In this document: positions 34,811 through 43,132 of the stretch, piece by piece | How positions within the stretch are numbered: position 1 is the stretch's first letter | Layout: every line of letters starts with the position of its first letter | Assembly: GCF_014859695.1 (NCBI RefSeq) | Contig: NZ_JACUTS010000003.1 | Location: 1-64,000, forward strand | DNA length: 64,000 bases | Reading direction: 5' to 3' | Origin: Sulfurimonas sp. | GTDB taxonomy: Bacteria; Campylobacterota; Campylobacteria; Campylobacterales; Sulfurimonadaceae | Notes under the pieces: model-generated | Databases searched by the model: none | The model's input: only the letters and a program-made list of their open reading frames with translations | Told to the model about the DNA's origin: nothing | Translations under genes and position numbers: made by a program

Positions 34811-35281
34811 ATGAACAAAAAAGATTTATACCGTCCCAATGTAGCGATGATTATCGTCTCAAGCAGATATCCGCATACAAAAGAGATTTTCTTGGCACAG
34901 AGAAATGATCTACTCGATGTCTGGCAGTTTCCTCAAGGCGGAATAGATGAAGGCGAAGAGGTTCAAGAAGCCCTTTTTCGCGAGCTTCTAGAGGAGATAG
35001 GTACGGACAAGGTAGAGGTAATCGCCGAGTTTCCGGAGTGGATTTCTTACGATTTTCCTTCAAGAATTGCCGAAACTATGAAACCGTTTATCGGTCAAAA
35101 GCAGAAATATTTTTTGGTAAAACTCCATGAGAGCGCGACTATAAATATTCATACAGATGAGCCCGAATTTAGCGACTATAAATTTGTAACTGCGGATGAG
35201 GCGCTAAACATGAGCGCTAGTTTTAAAAAAGATGTGTATGAGAGCGTAATAGGTTATTTTAAAAAAGAGGGATTATTGTAG
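34811..35281 (+). CDS. rppH: RNA pyrophosphohydrolase (Nudix)
   Basis: RppH removes pyrophosphate from mRNA 5' ends and so triggers decay. The complete Nudix box (GGIDEGEEVQEALFRELLEE) lies near residues 42-61, preceded by WQFPQ. I place the start at the internal ATG 34811 (156 residues, MNKKDLYRPNVAMII) because it matches family N-termini. The frame is open upstream to 34745, but that part encodes an unlikely hydrophobic leader. The gene opens the block rppH-lysC-hobA-holB-folP, which has the same order in H. pylori. lysC begins immediately after. Confidence 0.93.
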   Translation: MNKKDLYRPNVAMIIVSSRYPHTKEIFLAQRNDLLDVWQFPQGGIDEGEEVQEALFRELLEEIGTDKVEVIAEFPEWISYDFPSRIAETMKPFIGQKQKYFLVKLHESATINIHTDEPEFSDYKFVTADEALNMSASFKKDVYESVIGYFKKEGLL

Positions 35282-36493
35282 ATGTTAATAGTTCAAAAAT
35301 TTGGCGGAACGAGTGTCGGCGATTTAGATCGCATCCAAAATGTAGCTAACAGGGTTGCAAAAACAAAAAAAGCCGGAAATGACGTAGTTGTTGTCGTCTC
35401 AGCGATGAGCGGGGAGACAAATAAGCTTGTCTCATACGCGGAGCACTTTTCAAAAAATCCCTCACGCGCAGAGATGGATATGCTGCTGAGTTCCGGCGAG
35501 AGAGTCACTGCCTCGCTGCTGGCTATCGCTCTAAGCGAGATGGGCTTTGATGCGCTCTCAATGACTGGAAGAAAAGCGGGCATTGTTACTGACAATATCC
35601 ATACAAAAGCGCGCATTGAGGTTATAAACCCAATAGCCATGAATGAGGCTATAGCAGAGGGAAAAATTGTCGTAGTAGCAGGCTTTCAGGGAATATCGCA
35701 AGATGGAAACGTAACTACGCTCGGACGCGGCGGAAGCGATCTCTCTGCAGTTGCCATAGCGGGTGCGCTAAGGGCGGATTTGTGTGAGATATATACGGAT
35801 GTAAGCGGAATCTTTACGACCGACCCTAGAATTGAGCCAAAAGCAAAAAAGCTTGAGAAGATTTCATACGACGAGATGCTGGAACTTGCCTCTTTGGGCG
35901 CTAAAGTTCTTCAAAACCGCTCGGTAGAACTGGCTAAAAAATTAAACGTAAATCTAGTAACAAGAACAAGCTTCTCTGATGAAGAGGGAACATTAATAAC
36001 CAAGGAAGAAAGTATCATGGAAAAACCGTTAGTAAGTGGAATTGCGCTCGATAAAAATCAGGCTCGTGTCTCTTTGGTAGGCGTAAAAGATAGACCTGGA
36101 ATAGCATCGGATATATTTACAAAGCTCTCAAACAACAGTGTAAACATAGATATGATTATCCAAAACGTCGGACATGACGGCAAGGCGAATATCGACTTTA
36201 CAGTTCCTGTGGGTGATTTGAGTGATGCTAAAAAAGTTATGGATAAATTTGTAGATGATGCTGAGGTGGATGAAGCTTCTTATGATGAGAACATCTGCAA
36301 AGTCTCAATAGTAGGCGTTGGAATGAAGTCTCACACCGGTGTGGCTGCAAAGGCATTCTCAACCATGGCAAGAGAGAATATAAATATAAATATGATTTCA
36401 ACTTCAGAGATAAAAGTCTCAATGGTTATAGATGAGAAGTACGCAGAACTCGCCGTTAGAAGCCTCCACGCTGCTTATGAGTTAGACAAGTAG
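35282..36493 (+). CDS. lysC: aspartate kinase
   Basis: Aspartokinase makes aspartyl phosphate for lysine, methionine and threonine synthesis. The 403-residue monofunctional enzyme has the kinase domain (1-245) with VQKFGGTSVGD at 3-13 and GRGGSDLSAVA near 150, and two C-terminal ACT domains (about 265-400) that usually bind inhibitory lysine or threonine. An internal start for a separate beta subunit (as in Bacillus) was not evident. The stop is 5 nt before hobA. Confidence 0.95.
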   Translation: MLIVQKFGGTSVGDLDRIQNVANRVAKTKKAGNDVVVVVSAMSGETNKLVSYAEHFSKNPSRAEMDMLLSSGERVTASLLAIALSEMGFDALSMTGRKAGIVTDNIHTKARIEVINPIAMNEAIAEGKIVVVAGFQGISQDGNVTTLGRGGSDLSAVAIAGALRADLCEIYTDVSGIFTTDPRIEPKAKKLEKISYDEMLELASLGAKVLQNRSVELAKKLNVNLVTRTSFSDEEGTLITKEESIMEKPLVSGIALDKNQARVSLVGVKDRPGIASDIFTKLSNNSVNIDMIIQNVGHDGKANIDFTVPVGDLSDAKKVMDKFVDDAEVDEASYDENICKVSIVGVGMKSHTGVAAKAFSTMARENININMISTSEIKVSMVIDEKYAELAVRSLHAAYELDK

Positions 36494-36498
36494 TCTAA

Positions 36499-37047
36499 AT
36501 GCAAGAGTTTGCACAGTGGAGCTTGGATGCCATAAGAGAAGAGGGGGGCTGTTTTAGCTGGCTTGAAGAGCAGCGATTTGACTGGACGACCACAACTTCT
36601 CAAGCGTTAGAGCAGATACTTAGCGGCAAAACAATCATACTGATAACGGATGAGAAGAGAAGGTGGCTTGAGAGCTACATTCTTGATAGTCTAAACGGTT
36701 CTCAGATGGATAGACCTCTCTTGCCTATAGTAAGCATAGATAGCATGTACAGACACTACAACAGTGTTAGCGGCGGAGAGATGCTTGACGTAGTTGAAGA
36801 TATGATATCTTTGGCACATAAAGATGATTACTTTTTTTGGTACATAGGCAAGGGTGACGATAAAAGAGCTGACCTTGCAAAAAGAAAAGATACTAGCTAC
36901 TTTTGGATTTTTGATGAAGAGTATATTAACGCTTTTACTCTAAAATCGTACGATAAGCTACTTGACATAAAACTGCTTCAGCTCTATCGTCTCTTTAATG
37001 CATCTCTTAATGCAACGATGTTTGGAGAAGTTGATGTCGGTTCATGA
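36499..37047 (+). CDS. hobA: DnaA-interacting initiation protein HobA
   Basis: A 182-residue protein matching HobA, the Campylobacterota factor that tetramerises and organises DnaA at the origin, a structural counterpart of DiaA. The assignment rests on the N-terminus (EFAQWSLDAIREEG), overall length, and position between lysC and holB as in H. pylori. It is known only from this phylum, so it is also a taxonomic marker. It overlaps holB, which ties initiation and the clamp loader in one operon. Confidence 0.9.
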   Translation: MQEFAQWSLDAIREEGGCFSWLEEQRFDWTTTTSQALEQILSGKTIILITDEKRRWLESYILDSLNGSQMDRPLLPIVSIDSMYRHYNSVSGGEMLDVVEDMISLAHKDDYFFWYIGKGDDKRADLAKRKDTSYFWIFDEEYINAFTLKSYDKLLDIKLLQLYRLFNASLNATMFGEVDVGS

Positions 37048-37660
37048 GTCACAAAAAGGGTATATCTTAATCTCCTCAAATATAGAGTCTGAGCATCAGA
37101 GAATAAAAGAGGAGTTAAAACCAAATAGAGTCGTCGGTTTTATAGAGGATGAGTTTAAGATAGAGCATGCAAAAGCTGTGGTTGCAGAGGCGTATATCAG
37201 CGAAGCAGAGACAAAATACCTAGTCCTAGGGGCTAACAACTTTAATAACATATCGCAAAACTCTCTTTTAAAACTTCTAGAAGAGCCTCCAAGAAATATA
37301 GAACTTATCATTATATCTCCAACAAAATCAAACCTCCTTGCAACCGTTCGCTCAAGAATGCCCATAGTAAAAGGGGAGAAAAAGAGCGAAGCAGCGCTTA
37401 TTGAACTCAACCTCTCTCGTATAAGCTACCAAGAGGTTTTTGAGTTTTTAAAAACAAATGCCAGAGTAAAAAAGAGCGAAGCCAAGGTGCTTATTGAAGC
37501 GCTTTATCATAGGGCGGTTGTTGTTGAAAAACTAATGCCTACCTCTGCGCAGCTTCAAAATTTCGACAAAGCTTATAGGCTTTTGGAGTTAAACTCCAGA
37601 CCGCAGAGTGTTTTGGCAATGGTAATTATGAGTTTTGTAGGAGAAAAAAATGCGAATTGA
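37034..37660 (+). CDS. holB: DNA polymerase III delta-prime subunit
   Basis: A short delta-prime clamp-loader subunit of about 208 residues, with the SRC-like segment replaced by NFNNISQNSLLKLLEEPP near 78-95 (the LLKLLEEPP block is diagnostic) and IIISPTKSNLLATVRSR near 100-116. Longer bacterial versions carry zinc and collar domains that are reduced here, as usual in the phylum. I chose ATG 37034, overlapping hobA by 14 nt. An upstream ATG at 36998 in frame would add 12 residues. It overlaps folP by 11 nt. Confidence 0.9.
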   Translation: MSVHESQKGYILISSNIESEHQRIKEELKPNRVVGFIEDEFKIEHAKAVVAEAYISEAETKYLVLGANNFNNISQNSLLKLLEEPPRNIELIIISPTKSNLLATVRSRMPIVKGEKKSEAALIELNLSRISYQEVFEFLKTNARVKKSEAKVLIEALYHRAVVVEKLMPTSAQLQNFDKAYRLLELNSRPQSVLAMVIMSFVGEKNAN

Positions 37661-38792
37661 GCTTTTGTCAAACAGCATACAGATGCACAGATATTTAAAA
37701 GAGTTAGGCGTAGATGGCGGAGGCATAGCGATTTTGGGGGCAAAAGCAACGCACTATACTGTCTACATCAGAGATTTGCATGTGGGTGCGGCAAATATCT
37801 TAAAACAGGATGCTCTTAGCGTTGGAGCCGACCTAGCGGTACCGCGCGGAACAGTTATGGCACAAACTCCGTATGTTAATTGCATACTTATAGCAACGGC
37901 TAGAGAGCTTGAGGTTCTTAGTAAAAAAGAGCTCGCCCAGCCATTTGGACTCAAAGATGTGGCGAAAAAACTCCAAGAGATTTTAAAGATTAAAAAACCC
38001 TCTAAAGTTGAGATTATGGGTGTTATAAACGCAAATGAAGACAGCTTTTACTCAGAGTCAAGATTTAACGGCAGTGCGGCGGCAGAAGCAATAGAGCAGA
38101 TGATAGATGATGGGGCAGATATTATAGACATCGGCGGGGTTTCATCCGCTCCTAACTCTCTGTACGTAGATAAAGATGAGGAGTTTAGAAGATTAAAACC
38201 TCTGTTTGAAGCTATCAAAAAGGCAAAACTCTACAATAAGACAAAGTTTAGCATCGACAGCTACGAGCCTGAAGTTATAACATGCGCGCTTAAGAGCGGG
38301 TTTGAGATTGTCAATGATATTACTGGGCTTGCAAATGATAATATCTCCAAAATCTGCGCAAGCAATAATGCAAGTGCTGTTATTATGCATATGCAAGGAG
38401 CTCCGCAGACAATGCAACATGAGCCGAAATATGATAATATACTAAGTGATATATACTCCTTTTTTGAGCAAAGAGTAGCAAGAGCAGAGTTTTTAAATGT
38501 TAAAAACATAACACTTGACGTCGGCATAGGATTTGGCAAAACTTTGGAGCACAACCTACTGCTTATTAAACATTTAGGGCACTTCTTAACGCTTGGCAAA
38601 CCTCTGCTTATCGGTGCTTCAAGAAAGTCTATGATAGATAAAATCTCTGCATCTTCGCCGCAAGACAGACTAGCGGGAACATTGGCACTTCATCTAGAAG
38701 CTGTAAAAAACGGAGCTTCAATTATACGCGTACATGACGTAAAAGAGCATGTTCAGGCGCTAAAGGTGCAAGAAGCACTAAGTACGATATAA
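37650..38792 (+). CDS. folP: dihydropteroate synthase
   Basis: FolP joins p-aminobenzoate to dihydropterin pyrophosphate in folate synthesis. Of 380 residues, the DHPS TIM barrel occupies about 120-375: IMGVINANEDSFY near 127, DIGGVSSAP near 164, the SIDSYEP loop near 207, and LDVGIGFGKT near 289. The extra N-terminal domain of about 110 residues is a known feature of Helicobacter/Campylobacter FolP; its role is unknown. It starts 11 nt inside holB and ends the five-gene block. Confidence 0.94.
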   Translation: MRIELLSNSIQMHRYLKELGVDGGGIAILGAKATHYTVYIRDLHVGAANILKQDALSVGADLAVPRGTVMAQTPYVNCILIATARELEVLSKKELAQPFGLKDVAKKLQEILKIKKPSKVEIMGVINANEDSFYSESRFNGSAAAEAIEQMIDDGADIIDIGGVSSAPNSLYVDKDEEFRRLKPLFEAIKKAKLYNKTKFSIDSYEPEVITCALKSGFEIVNDITGLANDNISKICASNNASAVIMHMQGAPQTMQHEPKYDNILSDIYSFFEQRVARAEFLNVKNITLDVGIGFGKTLEHNLLLIKHLGHFLTLGKPLLIGASRKSMIDKISASSPQDRLAGTLALHLEAVKNGASIIRVHDVKEHVQALKVQEALSTI

Positions 38793-38808
38793 AAGGGGCG
38801 GGGTAGAT

Positions 38809-40170
38809 ATGATTTTTCCAAAGGTAGGAAGTATAGCGACAACTTCTGTTATCTCCATAGAGATAGATAGCAAAATTTCCGATGCTATAAAAAAGATGTT
38901 TAGTAATGATCACAGAAATATATTGGTCACGGATGGCAACGTTTTTCGTATTATGAGAGTGACGGATATTTTAAATATGAAGTCGAGAGGCGTAGATATG
39001 GAGAGCTCTTTGAAAAACGTAGAGTTGTCTTTGGTTCCTATCGTAAATAAAGAAAGAACAGTTCTGCATACGCTTGAGTACTTAAATTGTGAAGTAGAGT
39101 ATATATGCGTGGTTGATGATGAGGGTGAGCTTTATGGACTTATTTCTCATACCGACATTGTAAGCAGCATAGACCCCGATACTCTGATGGATAACTTTTG
39201 CCTTCTTGACTTTTTAAAATTGGGAAAAAGAGCTAAATGGGTAAGCAAAGATCTGAAAACTTCTCAACTTCTTTGTGATATGGCAAAAAAATCTTTTGAG
39301 AGCGTGATAATCGTTGAAGATTTAAAACCTATTGGAATATTTACTACCAAAGATGTTATTCGTGTTATTGAAAGAAACGATGATTTAAATAAACCTATCA
39401 GTAGCTATATGTCTTCGCCCGTAGAGACCATAGGAAAAGATTGCTCGGTTAAAGAGGCTTTGGAGTTTCTAAAAAAGAAACATTATAAAAGAGTAGTTGT
39501 TGTTGATGATGAGGGAAAAATATCCGGAGTCATATCTCAAAAAGAGTTGATTGCCACAACCTACTCAAGATGGGCACTCTTAACAAAAGAGTATCAAAAA
39601 GAGCTCGATGATATTAATACCGACCTTGTGAAGAAAAATATAAAATACAAAGAGATGGCATCGAGAGACCAGCTTACAAATCTATACAATAGACATAAAT
39701 TTTTAAAGCTGTTTCAATCATCGCACCGTACAATGGTGGAGAGAGAAAATGAGATGTCTCTAGTAATGGTTGATATAGACAATTTTAAAAACATAAACGA
39801 CACACACGGTCATAATGTCGGAGACAGTGTAATAGTTAAGATTTCTCAGCTTTTAGTCGAGAAGCTAAGAAATATAGATATAGTATGCAGATGGGGAGGC
39901 GAGGAGTTTGTTATTCTTCTTCCTGCTGTAAATATTGATAATGCTGCAATGCTTGCTGAAAAACTAAGAAGCTCTATAGAGGAGTTGGAGATAGAAGATA
40001 TCGCAAATGTTACGGCAAGTTTCGGAGTCTCTTGCGTACAAGTAGATGATGATATTCACAATGTTGTAAATAGAGCAGATATTGCTCTTTACTCTGCCAA
40101 AGCTTCGGGAAGAAATTGTGTAGAAAAAGCGAGCTCAAGAGCTGCTTTAGAGGAGAGCTTCCACAATTAA
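38809..40170 (+). CDS. diguanylate cyclase with four CBS motifs
   Basis: A 453-residue soluble protein. Two tandem CBS pairs (about 5-120 and 135-250, with LVTDGNVFRIMRVTDIL, VVDDEGELYGLISHTDIV, IIVEDLKPIGIFTTKDVI and VVVDDEGKISGVISQKEL) precede a GGDEF domain (about 285-440). That domain has MVDIDNFKNINDTHGH and an intact GGEEF near 363. CBS pairs bind adenosyl nucleotides, so c-di-GMP synthesis may answer energy charge or S-adenosylmethionine. It lies 16 nt after folP and could be co-transcribed with that block. Confidence 0.92.
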   Translation: MIFPKVGSIATTSVISIEIDSKISDAIKKMFSNDHRNILVTDGNVFRIMRVTDILNMKSRGVDMESSLKNVELSLVPIVNKERTVLHTLEYLNCEVEYICVVDDEGELYGLISHTDIVSSIDPDTLMDNFCLLDFLKLGKRAKWVSKDLKTSQLLCDMAKKSFESVIIVEDLKPIGIFTTKDVIRVIERNDDLNKPISSYMSSPVETIGKDCSVKEALEFLKKKHYKRVVVVDDEGKISGVISQKELIATTYSRWALLTKEYQKELDDINTDLVKKNIKYKEMASRDQLTNLYNRHKFLKLFQSSHRTMVERENEMSLVMVDIDNFKNINDTHGHNVGDSVIVKISQLLVEKLRNIDIVCRWGGEEFVILLPAVNIDNAAMLAEKLRSSIEELEIEDIANVTASFGVSCVQVDDDIHNVVNRADIALYSAKASGRNCVEKASSRAALEESFHN

Positions 40171-40182
40171 TGCGGAAGCTCT
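40154..40182. terminator. hairpin between the CBS-GGDEF gene and dnaK
   Basis: AGAGCTTCC / GGAAGCTCT is a perfect 9-bp stem with an 11-nt loop spanning the stop codon of the cyclase gene, 10 nt before the stop of convergent dnaK. It is placed as a bidirectional terminator. Confidence 0.75.
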
Positions 40183-40191
40183 TTAGAAAAA

Positions 40192-42078
40192 TTACTCTAT
40201 TTCAGCGTCTATTACGTCGTCCTCTTCTTTTTTCTTTTTAGCATCAGCAGCACCTGCTTCACCGCCTTGCTCTTTTTTGTACATCTGCTCAGCCATTTTA
40301 TGACTTGCTTCTGTTAGAGTTTTTACTTTTGCTTCGATTTGCTCTTTTGTAGAATTTTCATCTTTTAGAGTATCTTTAAGCTCAGTTATAGCGCTCTCTA
40401 TATTGGCTTTTTCTTCAGCTTCGATTTTATCGCCCATTTCTCCAAGAGACTTTTCAGTCTGTGCAATTAACGCATCCGCTTGGTTTTTAAGCTCAACCAA
40501 CTCTTTTCTTTTTATATCTTCAGCTTTATGAGCTTCTGCATCTTGAACCATTTTGTTAATCTCTTCTTCACTAAGTCCAGAGCTTCCAGAGATTGTGATT
40601 GACTGTGATTTGCCTGTACCTTTGTCTGTTGAGCTAACAGTTAAAATACCGTTTGCATCAATGTCAAATGTAACCTCGATTTGAGGTACTCCTCTTGGAG
40701 CCGCTGCAATATTGCCTAGTTCAAACAGACCAAGTGATTTGTTATCTTTTGCAAACTCTCTCTCACCTTGGACAACCGAGATGCTAACAGCAGGCTGGTT
40801 GTCTTCTGCAGTTGAGAAGATTTGAGATTTTTTAACCGGAATAGTTGTACCTTTTTCGATTATCTTGGTAGCAACTCCGCCTAAAGTCTCGATTCCGAGT
40901 GAAAGTGGAGTTACATCAAGAAGAAGAACGTCTTTAACGTCTCCTCTTAAAACACCGCCTTGGATTGCTGCACCAGCTGCTACAACTTCATCAGGGTTTA
41001 CGCTCTTGTTTAGAGTTTTGCCGCCGAAGTACTCAGAGACCATTTTTTGAGCAAGTGGAACACGGATTGAACCACCCACCATGATAATCTCTTTGATAGC
41101 GTTGTTGTCTAAACCAGACTCTTTCATGGCTGTTTTAATGTGATCGATTGTCTCTTCAACAAGATTCTCAATCATGCTCTCAAATTTCGCACGAGTAAGT
41201 TTGGTAACAAGGTGCTGTGGTCCAGCTTCTGTCATAGTGATAAACGGAAGGTTAATCTCTGTTTCAGTTGAGCTAGATAACTCTTTTTTAGCATTTTCAG
41301 CAGCATCTTTTAGACGTTGCAACGCCATTTTGTCGTTTTTAAGGTCAATCCCGTGTGTGTTTTTGAACTCACTGTTTAGATAATCAACGATTTTGTTGTC
41401 AAAGTCGTCTCCACCTAAAAATGCGTTTCCGTCAGTCGAGAGAACTTCAAAAGTACCTTCGCTAATCTCCAAAACAGTAACGTCAAAAGTTCCGCCGCCC
41501 AAGTCGTAAACAAGTACATTCTCATCATTTTTGCTATCTAGTCCATAAGCAAGAGCAGAAGCCGTCGGCTCGTTGATGATACGTAAAACATTAAGTCCAG
41601 CGATAGTTCCTGCATCTTTGGTTGCTTTTCTCTGTGCATCATTGAAGTATGCAGGAACCGTGATAACCGCGTCTGTTACGGTAGAACCCAAGTAAGCTTC
41701 TGCATCCTCTTTTAGTTTGCTAAGAATCTTAGCCGAAATCTCTTGAGGAGTGTAGATCTTTCCTGCAACATCAACTGCCGCCATGCCGTCTTTGTCTACA
41801 ATGTTGTACGTTACTTTGTCGTGAGCCGCCTTAGCGTTCTCTTCGCTCATCATAAGACCCATAATTCTCTTGATAGAAGAGATAGTTTTGTTTGGGTTTG
41901 TAATAGCTTGACGTTTTGCAGGATCTCCTACTAAAACCTCACCTTTGTCTGTAAATGCAACAACTGAAGGAGTTGTGTTTTTTCCCTCTTTGTTTGGGAT
42001 GATTTTCGCCTCACCGCCCTCATAAACTGCTACACATGAATTTGTTGTTCCTAAATCTATACCGATAACTTTGCTCAT
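40192..42078 (-). CDS. dnaK: chaperone DnaK
   Basis: Hsp70 chaperone of 628 residues. It shows the phosphate loop [13 protein letters not shown] (5-17), [13 protein letters not shown] near 190-203, the adenosine motif MVGGSIRVP near 330, and the linker [13 protein letters not shown] near 383-395 before the substrate domain. The tail is lid plus an acidic [11 protein letters not shown] end. grpE lies upstream after a 315-nt spacer containing a dispersed repeat and hairpins. dnaJ and hrcA are not adjacent. Confidence 0.98.
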   Translation of the reverse strand: MSKVIGIDLGTTNSCVAVYEGGEAKIIPNKEGKNTTPSVVAFTDKGEVLVGDPAKRQAITNPNKTISSIKRIMGLMMSEENAKAAHDKVTYNIVDKDGMAAVDVAGKIYTPQEISAKILSKLKEDAEAYLGSTVTDAVITVPAYFNDAQRKATKDAGTIAGLNVLRIINEPTASALAYGLDSKNDENVLVYDLGGGTFDVTVLEISEGTFEVLSTDGNAFLGGDDFDNKIVDYLNSEFKNTHGIDLKNDKMALQRLKDAAENAKKELSSSTETEINLPFITMTEAGPQHLVTKLTRAKFESMIENLVEETIDHIKTAMKESGLDNNAIKEIIMVGGSIRVPLAQKMVSEYFGGKTLNKSVNPDEVVAAGAAIQGGVLRGDVKDVLLLDVTPLSLGIETLGGVATKIIEKGTTIPVKKSQIFSTAEDNQPAVSISVVQGEREFAKDNKSLGLFELGNIAAAPRGVPQIEVTFDIDANGILTVSSTDKGTGKSQSITISGSSGLSEEEINKMVQDAEAHKAEDIKRKELVELKNQADALIAQTEKSLGEMGDKIEAEEKANIESAITELKDTLKDENSTKEQIEAKVKTLTEASHKMAEQMYKKEQGGEAGAADAKKKKEEDDVIDAEIE

Positions 42079-42131
42079 TTAATTTCCTTTATTTTATTTC
42101 ATAAAATGAAGCAAATTATTCGCTCCATTTG

Positions 42132-42190
42132 TTAGTCCGTAAAAGGAACGCATCCCTTTTACTCCGCTTGCGCCGCTGAGGCGACTGAAG
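42132..42190 (-). repeat. G+C-rich dispersed repeat, copy A
   Basis: About 59 bp in the grpE-dnaK spacer that recur, inverted, at 51819-51879. Shared blocks are CGTAAAAGGAAC, CCCTTTTACTCCGCTTGCGC and CGCTGAGGCGACT. Two internal hairpins are GTAAAAGG/CCCTTTTAC-type and CGCC/GGCG. It is richer in G+C than its surroundings. Confidence 0.8.
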
Positions 42191-42309
42191 TTAGATACTT
42201 GCGTATCTTTATTTTTATATTTTATTTTATAAAATTTGTTTTATAAGGCGAAACTATATCGCCATACTCTTTTTTCGTTTGCTACTTAAGTAACATTCCC
42301 AACCCGACG

Positions 42310-42384
42310 AAAATGCCGAGAGCATTTTTGTGCTTTAGTGGCATAGCGCCTAGCGTAGATATTTGGGACTTTGTTCCAAATATC
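42310..42384. other. two perfect hairpins between grpE and dnaK
   Basis: AAAATGC/GCATTTT with a 5-nt loop (42310-42328) and GATATTTGG/CCAAATATC with a 9-nt loop (42358-42384). The second begins 10 nt after the grpE stop on the minus strand. They may partially terminate or process the grpE-dnaK transcript and set the higher DnaK level. The rest of the 315-nt spacer is repeat copy A and A+T-rich DNA. Confidence 0.5.
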
Positions 42385-42393
42385 GTTTCATTA

Positions 42394-42951
42394 TTAATTC
42401 GCTACGACTACCATCGCTTCTCTTAATGGTCTCTCTTTGTATCTATAGCCGGTTTGAAATGTTTGAACAATCTGACCGCTCTCTACTGTGTCGCTATCTA
42501 CGCTCTGTATAGCGTTGTGGATATTTGGGTCAAACGGCTCATCATGAGAGACCATAGTCACACCATGTTTTTGCAAAGAGGATGTAAGCTGCTTCAACGT
42601 AAGCTCAATTCCCTCTTGAAGTTTTTCTAAATGCTCCTGCGGGTCGGCAAGATTCTGCGTAGATGAGAGTGCCATCTGCAGTGCGTCCATAACAGGAATC
42701 ATATCTTTGGCAAATTTCTCATTTGAGTACTCTACCGCCGTATACTTCTCTTTCTCGAGCCTTTTTTTGATGTTATCAAAGTCGGCATGAACGCGAGCGT
42801 ACTTATCTTTGAGAGCAGCTAACTCCTCCTGCAAGAGGTCAAGTTCGTTTTCAACTGCTTGGGCTTCCGCTTCGGCTTCAGAGGCTGCTTCTTCAAGCTC
42901 TGGATTTTCAAGAGATTCATTTTGAAGCTCTTCGTTATTTTCTTTTGACAT
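42394..42951 (-). CDS. grpE: nucleotide exchange factor GrpE
   Basis: GrpE releases ADP from DnaK. The 185 residues comprise an acidic disordered start (ELEEAASEAEAEAQAVE), a long dimerising coiled coil (about 40-95), and the beta-rich DnaK-binding head with ILKHGVTMVSHDEPFDPNIHNA-type sequence (HGVTMVSHDEPFDPNIHNAI near 133-152) and GYRYKERPLREAMVVV at the end. It is transcribed ahead of dnaK from a consensus promoter at 42987-43015. The hrcA repressor gene that commonly precedes grpE in this phylum is missing here. Confidence 0.96.
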   Translation of the reverse strand: MSKENNEELQNESLENPELEEAASEAEAEAQAVENELDLLQEELAALKDKYARVHADFDNIKKRLEKEKYTAVEYSNEKFAKDMIPVMDALQMALSSTQNLADPQEHLEKLQEGIELTLKQLTSSLQKHGVTMVSHDEPFDPNIHNAIQSVDSDTVESGQIVQTFQTGYRYKERPLREAMVVVAN

Positions 42952-42986
42952 AGTTGTTAAAGTACTCCTTTTTTAAAGATGGCATT

Positions 42987-43015
42987 ATTATACATATTGA
43001 GTGTAACAATGTCAA
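42987..43015 (-). promoter_or_regulatory. consensus sigma-70 promoter of grpE-dnaK
   Basis: On the minus strand TTGACA (43015-43010), a 17-nt spacer, and TATAAT (42992-42987) form a perfect consensus, about 36 nt before the grpE start. No CIRCE element (TTAGCACTC-N9-GAGTGCTAA) overlaps it. Confidence 0.8.
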
Positions 43016-43038
43016 GTGTTGATTGAGCTATTTTAGTT

Positions 43039-43071
43039 AATTAAGTTGAGTCTATAGCTATCAACTTAATT
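43039..43071. promoter_or_regulatory. 11-bp inverted repeat between divergent grpE and the AsmA-like gene
   Basis: AATTAAGTTGA / TCAACTTAATT, perfect over 11 bp with an 11-nt spacer, lies just upstream of the grpE -35 box and about 60 nt before the AsmA-like start. Symmetry and placement fit a regulator site for one or both genes. Its length also permits a hairpin, but no gene end is near, so a terminator is unlikely. Confidence 0.5.
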
Positions 43072-43132
43072 GTTTGCTAAAAAAATAGCTTATATTGTAT
43101 CATTACATATATAGATGTAGATGGGAGAAGAG

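Noticed and set aside
42952-43120. CIRCE element upstream of grpE
   Set aside because: TTGTTACACTCAA and nearby bases do not form the required TTAGCACTC-N9-GAGTGCTAA palindrome.
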